DNA of 64,000 nucleotides, from positions 77,851,268-77,915,267 of the forward strand of contig NC_089981.1 in assembly GCF_036417845.1 (NCBI RefSeq). The letters run 5' to 3'. A program made the translations under genes and the position numbers. This document shows positions 56,863 through 64,000 of this stretch, in pieces. The notes beneath the pieces were generated by a model. It ran no database searches, had not been told where the DNA came from, and saw nothing but the letters and a program-made list of their open reading frames with translations. The stretch's first letter is position 1. Each line of letters begins with the position of its first letter. Source of the stretch: Apteryx mantelli. Its lineage: Eukaryota; Chordata; Aves; Apterygiformes; Apterygidae.

Positions 56863-58950
56863 AGTCTCTCAAGCATGTGAAGCAGTGAAAAAAAGAGAAG
56901 AACGTACTAAATTCCTGTAATGTACATACAGAATGTTGGGATCTAAAAGCCACTTATATTGGACCTGTGATATTAGCACTTTTGTATTGGAAAAACTGAC
57001 CTGTTAAATATCCCCCAAACTGTGAGTTCAGATGTCTGTTCCAGTATCTTTTTGGAGACTCTTTAGGTGTGGCATACTGCAATTGTTATACCGTACTACT
57101 GTAGCAGCTCCTTTGGAAATATAACTCTTAACTTAAGATTATTAGCAATGAAAGTGACTATTTTACAACAGCATGCACACTAATACATGTACTTCTTTTG
57201 AGAAGGAATTCTGTTGCATTAAATATTTCTCTACAGCAGAAACATTAAATATTTCTCAATTTCTTCTTGTACTTGGAACTCCAAACTGATGGGAATGCTC
57301 TCTGACTATTGTACATTTTTAGAATGATGTTTCCATTGCAGCATGGAACAAAATATGGCAAAGCATTTCTTAGTAAGATCTCAGAACATCTTGATTGCAC
57401 AGCATTGGTGTTGAAATGAGCTTAGTTTGATCCATTTCCATTTAAGTATCTGCAAGGCTATACTAACCTTGTGCTTCTAGAAGTTTGGTTCATAACTTGG
57501 CTTTGTTCACAAGTGAGAAGTTTGGATTCCACCTAATACTGGGGGGATTTTTGCCCATTTCACACGGCCATCAGGAAGCTGACGGTTTTCTGAGGGGTAA
57601 GTCCCACGTTGGAATAGGAAGAAGTTACATGCTAGGTTTGTAGTACAAAGCAGGAATGTACAAGGCAGCTTTCATAATACCTGTTTGCTATATTTGTGCC
57701 TCCAGCCAGTGCTTTAACATTTGGACTCAAATTGTTTTGAGTGCCAAACTTAGATGTATTAGGAGAAAACTGGTAATTGATAGAATTACCTGTATATCCC
57801 ATTAAAAAAATTGTGATATTGTGGGAAGGTACTTAACAATATTGTGATTTTTAGCTATGTTAGCTAAATTTTGAAGTGTCTTATACTTAATAGGTGTTGC
57901 AGCAGAGGTATGTGATGAACTTGGAAATAACCTAAGTTAATCATTGCAGTTTATATTTTTTTTCTTTAAACTCTAAATCTTCTTTAAAGGATACCTCATC
58001 TTTTTAAGCAATAGAACTGTAGACGAGAGGAACTTGAGTTCAGTATGTAGGTGGAGGAGTTATTTTGTGTTTATTCTAAGCTTATAAATCATCAGAATGT
58101 TTAAACAGCTGCTAACCAATACTGTAAATGAGCTAGCTTCAGAAAAGGCCAGGAGTTGAAATGTGGGGATGTTTCTGTTTTGAGAACTTAATACATAGAG
58201 AAAAGGATGTGTTTCCTTTTTAACCTCTGTTCTCTTTCAGCATGTACTTGGAACAAACATGGTGCAAGGTGAGGATGTAAATCTGTGGAGAGAGAACCAA
58301 GTTATGTCACTTTTTTTTTTTTTTTTTCAGTAGCACTTTGATATTGGCTGTCAGTTCTCAGTGTGATCTTTCAGTCTTACAGGGAAGACAGATTTGTTTC
58401 CTGTTTACAGATGATATGTTTGCTTCATTGCTATTTCATCCATATATGGAGATTACCCCAGGGAGGTTTTTTTAGCCTGTCTGGCAGTGGATTGTAATGG
58501 AATCAGCTCATGGAATAACCCCAGTCTGTCTTATGCAAGCATAGCTTGGTATCTTGAGGACCCTGAAGAAGCTGAAGTTCAGCTTAAAAGTGTCTTATGG
58601 CAGCTCCCGAGTCAACCACTTTGGAGAAGAGATGTGACTACTTATCTGCACCCTGCCAAACACCAGATGCTTATATACAATGGCATTATTTAATAGTGAT
58701 ACTTTTTGTATTACATTTTTCAAAGTCATCTTAGTAATGTCTTGAGCTTGCTAGCTGTTTGTTTACTGTATTTTAATCTACCTTGCTATGGTCATTAATA
58801 TGAAATTGGTGTCAAAAGCTCTTCTCAAACTACTTTTTAGTGTAGTTTTAATAAAATTAGGGTGGGTTTTTTACTTTATTTTATTTCTGTAATTAGATTT
58901 TTGGTTGTGCTTTGAGACAAGTGCAATAAACTAGATTTTTAAGAAATAAA
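56863..58950 (+). other. TECPR2: TECPR2 3' UTR (minimum extent)
   Basis: AT-rich sequence runs from the TGA to a cluster of three AATAAA signals at 58850-58855, 58925-58930 and 58945-58950. That gives a 3' UTR of about 2.0-2.1 kb. A longer form ending after 61564 is possible. Confidence 0.6.
58925..58930 (+). terminator. Poly(A) signal cluster of TECPR2 (proximal)
   Basis: AATAAA here has companions at 58850 and 58945. T-rich and GT-containing sequence precedes and follows. It is the densest group of signals after the TECPR2 stop. Confidence 0.55.
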
Positions 58951-58969
58951 TTACTATGGTAAGACTCAT

Positions 58970-61900
58970 CTGTTATATGGTTCACAAGAGTTCTGTTTAC
59001 CTGGAAATTTTCTTAATGCTGAAGAACAACATGCTTATGAATCCTCCACCCTATTACTATCTCAGATAATATGGTAATAACAGTGCAAGAACCTGGGTAT
59101 TTTGAAGTATATATTTTTAATCGTGTATCAAACCATCAAAATAGTCATCTTTCAAGCAAAGACAGTTAATATTCAAATGTGAGAAATGTTTAATCTTATT
59201 GCTCCATATTAAGGTGGTCTTGCTATAATAAAGCAAACAATATTTCTTTCCTTATGCAGTATACAGAAATCACACTTGCATGTTGAATAGTTTAGCCTTT
59301 AGTGAAGAATTTGCATGTGTGGTCGCAGCTAGAAATATTCAAGCAGAGCAGGCTAGATCATGGTGCCGTGCGCTGTAACTGCACCCTCCTTTGTATTTTA
59401 AAGTATCTGAGCTCATTGGAGAACTTCCTGTATTTCTGGTCTTTAACTACTGAGGCAACTCGTTGGCCTCACTTTCCCGATGGGAGAACTGTTGCCTCAT
59501 GGAGCTATGACCTGCTAACTTCACACAGGAAAGCATAGCAATGATTAATGACACTTCTGACAGTTAAACCCACTTTCAACAGTAGGAATCCTGTTCAGAT
59601 TCAGATGGCGATGTCTTTGCTAATTATCATACCTTTTATCTTGACAAACCAGTTCAGCTGCCTATGTTGGCTCCTGCGGTGAAACTGTAGTCTCCTTACA
59701 GCATCAGGGTGTTGCTGTTAGACAGGAGTAATCCATTCCAGGTCGCAGCTTATGGAAGTTCAGGTGACTGTGATGAGTTGGTGCAAAATATTCATCTAGA
59801 TATAGAACAAACTTTGTTTTACAACAAACTTTTAGAACAAACTTTTGTCTTACAGCAATGAAAAGGAGTAGTATCATGTTAATGGTACAAAGCAAATTTT
59901 TCACTAACATATCAAGAAAAAAACATTGATTGCTTAGGTAAGATAGTTATTAGGATGTGCTGTTATGAAACTGATAATGAAAACATTTAATTATGGACTT
60001 GTGTCATTGCCTAAACATAGCTTTCTCTGTACAGATACAGAGTTGCATTTATTCCAATATTTTTTGTTTATGATGCAACATTACAAGAAACTGCCTCCTT
60101 CTCCCCTCCCCCAAACATACATAGACATCAAAAGTTCTGGACCCCTTAATATTCCCAGCTCTTGGGAACATTCCTGAACTCTCCTACATTATCTCCTCAA
60201 TAGATGAGCCCTGTCAAGCGTCACAAAGTCGCTTGTGGGTTATTTCAGGCTGGCACGGCTTTTTGATTCTCTCATGAAACTTGCTTTAATGAGTGAGCTG
60301 TTGCAAGATTGTTCCTATGAGAGTTCTGGATGGGTTTTAAGGAACAGCCTTGGATGAATTTTCAGTAAATCCTGTTCTGAGTGTAAAGGCCTGAAATTCA
60401 AGTACCTTTATGCCTGTGGCTTTGCCTTGTTAATTAGCTATTACAGATGCGTAAACCATGTGTGAAGATAAGGAGATCTACACATTATCTTGGTGAAAAA
60501 TCCCCCGTCTTCCCTTTTTGCATTAACCAGCCCCATCCACATCCACTCCCTACCTTCAGGAGTAGAACGATAAGATTTGAATTAAAGATTTCTAACTGTA
60601 GAATGTGAAGTGCAGGTTTTAGTCCTCCTAGCTTAGCTTTTCCTTCTTGAATGAAAAGTCGTATGTTGGAAATAGTATTATGGTGGCAAGTAGCTAGCGA
60701 AGAAAGGTGGCGTATCATTTGCCAGATAAAACAGATCACCCTGGTTTTTAGATACCAAGTTATTATTAAAAATAACCACTGCACTCTCAATTACTTGAGC
60801 AGAACAGGAGGGAGCTTGTACGTAATCTAGAGGACTTGATTTTAATTAGTAGGAAGTGAAAGCTGAGTTGCAGTCACTCTCTTTTGTGAATTATTATAGC
60901 CAGAGCTGCACAGATAGTAATTACAATATCTGGGTAAATGAAATGGAATCCTTCCATTGAATGGTGATATTTGTAGGTTTATCACAAATAACTATGGAAT
61001 TCCTATCACTTGAAATCAAGATAGGCAGCTAATTTTGGGGTTCAGTGCAGGAAATTTCGTAGATAATACTGTGGGTGGTATCTGGTAAATACTGATTTTT
61101 TTGGCCAGTGATTACCAGATGGAGGCACCAAACAGTGCACAACTGAGTAACAGTGAACACAGCTGTAGTTATGAATTAATATTTTATTCTCTATTTCTGA
61201 CCAATATGCATGAAAAAAGTGGATTTTTTAGAAATATCTTTCTCATAACCTTGGTTTAGATTCCCTTATGGCAGATACAGATAAAGGAAAGAGATTTCCA
61301 TTTGCAACACTTGTGTTTTGAAGTCTCGTATCCAGAGAAAATATCCCTAAGGATGTGTATGGGATTGTGTTAATATCTTGTACTTAGCATTTTGAATTCA
61401 CACAAATTGACTGCATGCTTTATTTGTATATTGTGGACTTGTAGTCTGATCAGTGTAAATGAGCCTTTGCCAGGAGGAACTCTGATATGAGTGTACATAG
61501 ATGGTATCTTGTATATAAAATGGAGAAGTAGCATATATGTTGGTTATGCCTGATAAAGCGTAAAATAAAGAAACATAATAAGCAACAACTTCTAGTCTAA
61601 ACTGTTGTTACATTGCTGTATTTTGCCTAGTCATGTGCTGGGTGAATGTAGCAAAGTTGACCTAGGCCAGATGAAAGAGTAAGTTAATTAGAAAACCACT
61701 GCCAAAAATAAATGACTGGGAAGAAAGTTCCAGGGAAGTATCCAACAGAGTGCCTGGCACACGTGCCCAGCTAAGCAGCAGGGATATTAATAAAAAAAGA
61801 ATGGATTTGCTTGAGCTGCAGGGAAAAATGCAACTGGCAGCTAGAGACTCCGCAATCCCTGGTTGTTATAGGGAACAGCCTAGCTAGCCGATCATGGGAA

Positions 61901-63660
61901 GTGTGTAGTATGTACGGTAATTGCTAGGATGACTGAGATTTTATTTGTGCACCTCCCACACTTGCCTTGTGAAATCTGTTCTCTGCCTCAACAGATGGAC
62001 TATAGTCTGCTCCTTCCCTGAGCTGCACCCTGCTCTCCAAATCGGGAGTAGCAACACATGAGCCGGCAGATCTGCACTTCATTCTCTTGTGCTGTGGTGA
62101 AAGTCAATCCTTTTAAGTTAAGGAGAGCATGGTAAATCATCAGCATAGCTCTTTAAAACAGCAGGTTTAGTACTGTTAATTCACTTTATAATTACTGTAA
62201 TAATAATGCTGACCTTGTTAAATATTAACATTGATGTTGTAGGTGCTTGTGCAGGAGATCTATTAGGCTTCTGATCTAATTAGCTGATTATTTAAAAGGT
62301 TATCAGCATACAGTACATGTTTAAAACAACAGCAAAAAACAATCTGAAATGTGTTTGGCTGTACTAAGAACAGGTGATCAGAGAGCTGAATCCATTGTTC
62401 TTAAGGCCTGCTAACTTCTTTTCATATTGTTCTTTGCTTAGCGAAAAGATTTTTTTTCCAGTTTTTCCATACATAATTGCATGGTTACATAGTGCCCATA
62501 AAAGTGTTCCTGGGTGGAAAACAAAGCACTATAGAGGCTGTTCTGCATGTTTAAGCTTCTTTCCTTCCTCCCCATCTTGCCACTTCTAATTGCTCTAGAA
62601 CAGGGCGAGTTGAGCTCCAGGGAGGCTGTGAAGCTGCTCCTTCTGCTTAAGCTCTGCTGTTGTGTTTAACCCAGTTGTGGCCAGCAGGGCTTTTTGTGTT
62701 ATCTTTGACCTGATAGCTCCTTGTCCGTAGTCAATACCCGTAGTTTGCAGCATATTTTTCACTATTGCTGGCTGCTTTCAACATAGTGACTTCTTAAACT
62801 TGATTTTAATAGAAGACTTTCAAGATGGAATGTGACAGATTTTTTTTTTATGGGCAAGAGAAGCCATATGTTACTAGATGAGTTTTCAAAGCATACTGAG
62901 CAAGGTGAGCTCAACTTTCACTTAAAAGGCCATGCTTCATTAAATCCCTAAGTTTCGCAGTCATGCATCCAGTGATTTCTCAAAGCCAGTTTTAGGAGTA
63001 GGCTGGTGTCTATCTTACTGTCAGGTTCAGAGACTTACAGAGGAATACCGTCTGTGCAGAACTATACCTCCTAAGAGTGAGACTTCAGAGTCTCCCATAG
63101 CATATTTGTTCTGGGCAGAGTGGACAGGCTCATAGCTGACGTATTTCTGTACTCAGTACTGTCCCGGTGGATAATATGAGTCTTTTGCAGATCTCAAGCA
63201 AAAATTCATGGCTCAGGACTCTTCTTTGGTTCTAGGGTTCCCTGATGCAATTCCTGAAGTCAGCCAATGTGGAACATGTCAGCATCTTGTAGACGTAATT
63301 CAAATCCTAGTTTATCCATCGCAGATGAAACTTCATTTATGCTCTCTTCATGCTAAATTTCACCAAATTTCATGCAGCTGGTCATTTAAAAAGTTAATGC
63401 CATGGGGAATAGTGCAGCTCTTGTTGTATCTACCATCTACAGATTTTTGAGTATCTTAATGGGTCACAATGACTTTCAGGTTTAGCTGAGTATCTTTGAA
63501 ATCCAGTGTCTAATGTTGTATTCATTACCTGTCTATTAGAGCTATCTCTGAGTGTGTACCCAGATGATTGGCATATCATTATTTTCTTTCTGCATTCAAG
63601 ATTTCATCTTTCATTATTGATCTCTGTTAGTTTTACAACTACCAACTTGGACAGAGTGAA
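58970..63660. other. TECPR2 downstream flank
   Basis: 4.7 kb without a recognised gene. Another AATAAA is at 59227-59232. It may be distal 3' UTR up to about 61.6 kb, then intergenic. The next gene in the human order (ANKRD9) is not seen in the window. Confidence 0.55.
61564..61569 (+). terminator. Candidate distal poly(A) signal of TECPR2
   Basis: AATAAA preceded within about 140 bp by several TGTA motifs, including TGTACATA (61492-61499) and TGTATATA (61510-61517). UGUA is the CFIm-binding element upstream of cleavage sites, and UGUANAUA is also the Pumilio motif. Whether TECPR2 transcripts reach this far cannot be told from sequence. Confidence 0.4.
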
Positions 63661-63671
63661 TAAATTTAGAA

Positions 63672-63849
63672 CAATGATTCCCAGAATTCTTGAGCAGATT
63701 GACCTGGGTCACCACTAAAACTCTCTTGCAGATTTTCCTGCCCTTTTACATCAGACTTTCAATAAAATCACTGCAAAAATTATATGCTTCTGTAAGCCAA
63801 ATAGGGACCACTTGTCAGTGCCTGATGGACCATCATTTGGGAATCATTG
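63672..63849. mobile_element. Non-autonomous hAT-type DNA transposon (MITE), probably Charlie-like
   Basis: A 178-bp unit is bounded by perfect 12-bp terminal inverted repeats, CAATGATTCCCA at 63672-63683 and TGGGAATCATTG at 63838-63849. The pairing extends to 15 bp if flanking bases are included. The 8 bp outside each end (ATTTAGAA and TTCCAGAA) agree at five positions and both fit the hAT target-site pattern nTnnnnAn. The right end (GGACC...TTTGGGAATCATTG) resembles Charlie-group termini. No transposase is encoded. Confidence 0.62.
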
Positions 63850-64000
63850 TTCCAGAAACACTGCTGCAGTAGAAATGTGTACATTTACTTGCTTTCCCTA
63901 AGTGGATAAATCATCTGAAAACTATGCAATGAGGTTTTTTTGTTTATTAACGTTGGCATCATTGACCTCGTGGATTTTGTTTAGCTTTTTTCCCAGTAGC

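Noticed and set aside
58487-58693. 68-codon open frame in the TECPR2 3' region
   Set aside because: It lies inside the inferred 3' UTR, is short and has no recognised relative.
1-64000. tRNA genes, CRISPR arrays, operons and other prokaryotic features
   Set aside because: None were seen. The spliced gene structure and CR1 element show this is vertebrate chromosomal DNA, so bacterial feature types do not apply.

Overview
This window is vertebrate nuclear DNA, most likely from a bird. The genes are split into many small exons with GT..AG introns. There is one sharp CpG island. An interspersed LINE with CR1-type reverse-transcriptase remnants ends in the 8-bp ATTCTGTG-type tail that is typical of avian CR1. 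The main gene is compact: about 44 kb from first exon to stop, against well over 100 kb for the human gene as I recall it. I cannot name the species, and a non-avian sauropsid is not excluded.

Layout. (1) 1-3.4 kb, + strand: the last two coding exons and 3' UTR of a gene I assign to ZNF839. (2) 3.4-6.3 kb: convergent intergenic DNA with no recognised gene. (3) 7.15-12.74 kb, - strand: the complete five-exon CINP gene, which assembles cleanly into 211 residues. (4) 12.4-13.6 kb: a CpG island acting as a bidirectional promoter. The CINP start codon lies only about 140 bp from the first exon of TECPR2. (5) 12.9-56.9 kb, + strand: the complete TECPR2 gene, one non-coding exon plus 19 coding exons. 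Every junction was checked for phase; the CDS is 4389 nt and encodes 1462 residues. (6) 56.9-64 kb: TECPR2 3' UTR and downstream DNA with several poly(A) signals and, near the right edge, an apparent non-autonomous hAT-type DNA transposon. The order ZNF839 > / < CINP / TECPR2 > matches the human chromosome 14q32 order as I remember it, which supports all three assignments.

Biology. CINP is a CDK2/CDC7-associated genome-maintenance factor. TECPR2 is an autophagy and ER-exit-site protein with an N-terminal WD-repeat region, a long disordered linker, C-terminal tectonin repeats and a terminal LC3-interacting motif (W-E-V-I). The two genes share a promoter region but not an obvious pathway. I found no evidence of a new gene system. 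The more interesting details are the short upstream ORFs and open 5' frame of TECPR2, the recurrent splitting of glycine codons by phase-1 introns across its tectonin region, a tandem splice acceptor that would cause premature termination, a longer fast-evolving linker, and two mobile-element remnants besides the CR1.
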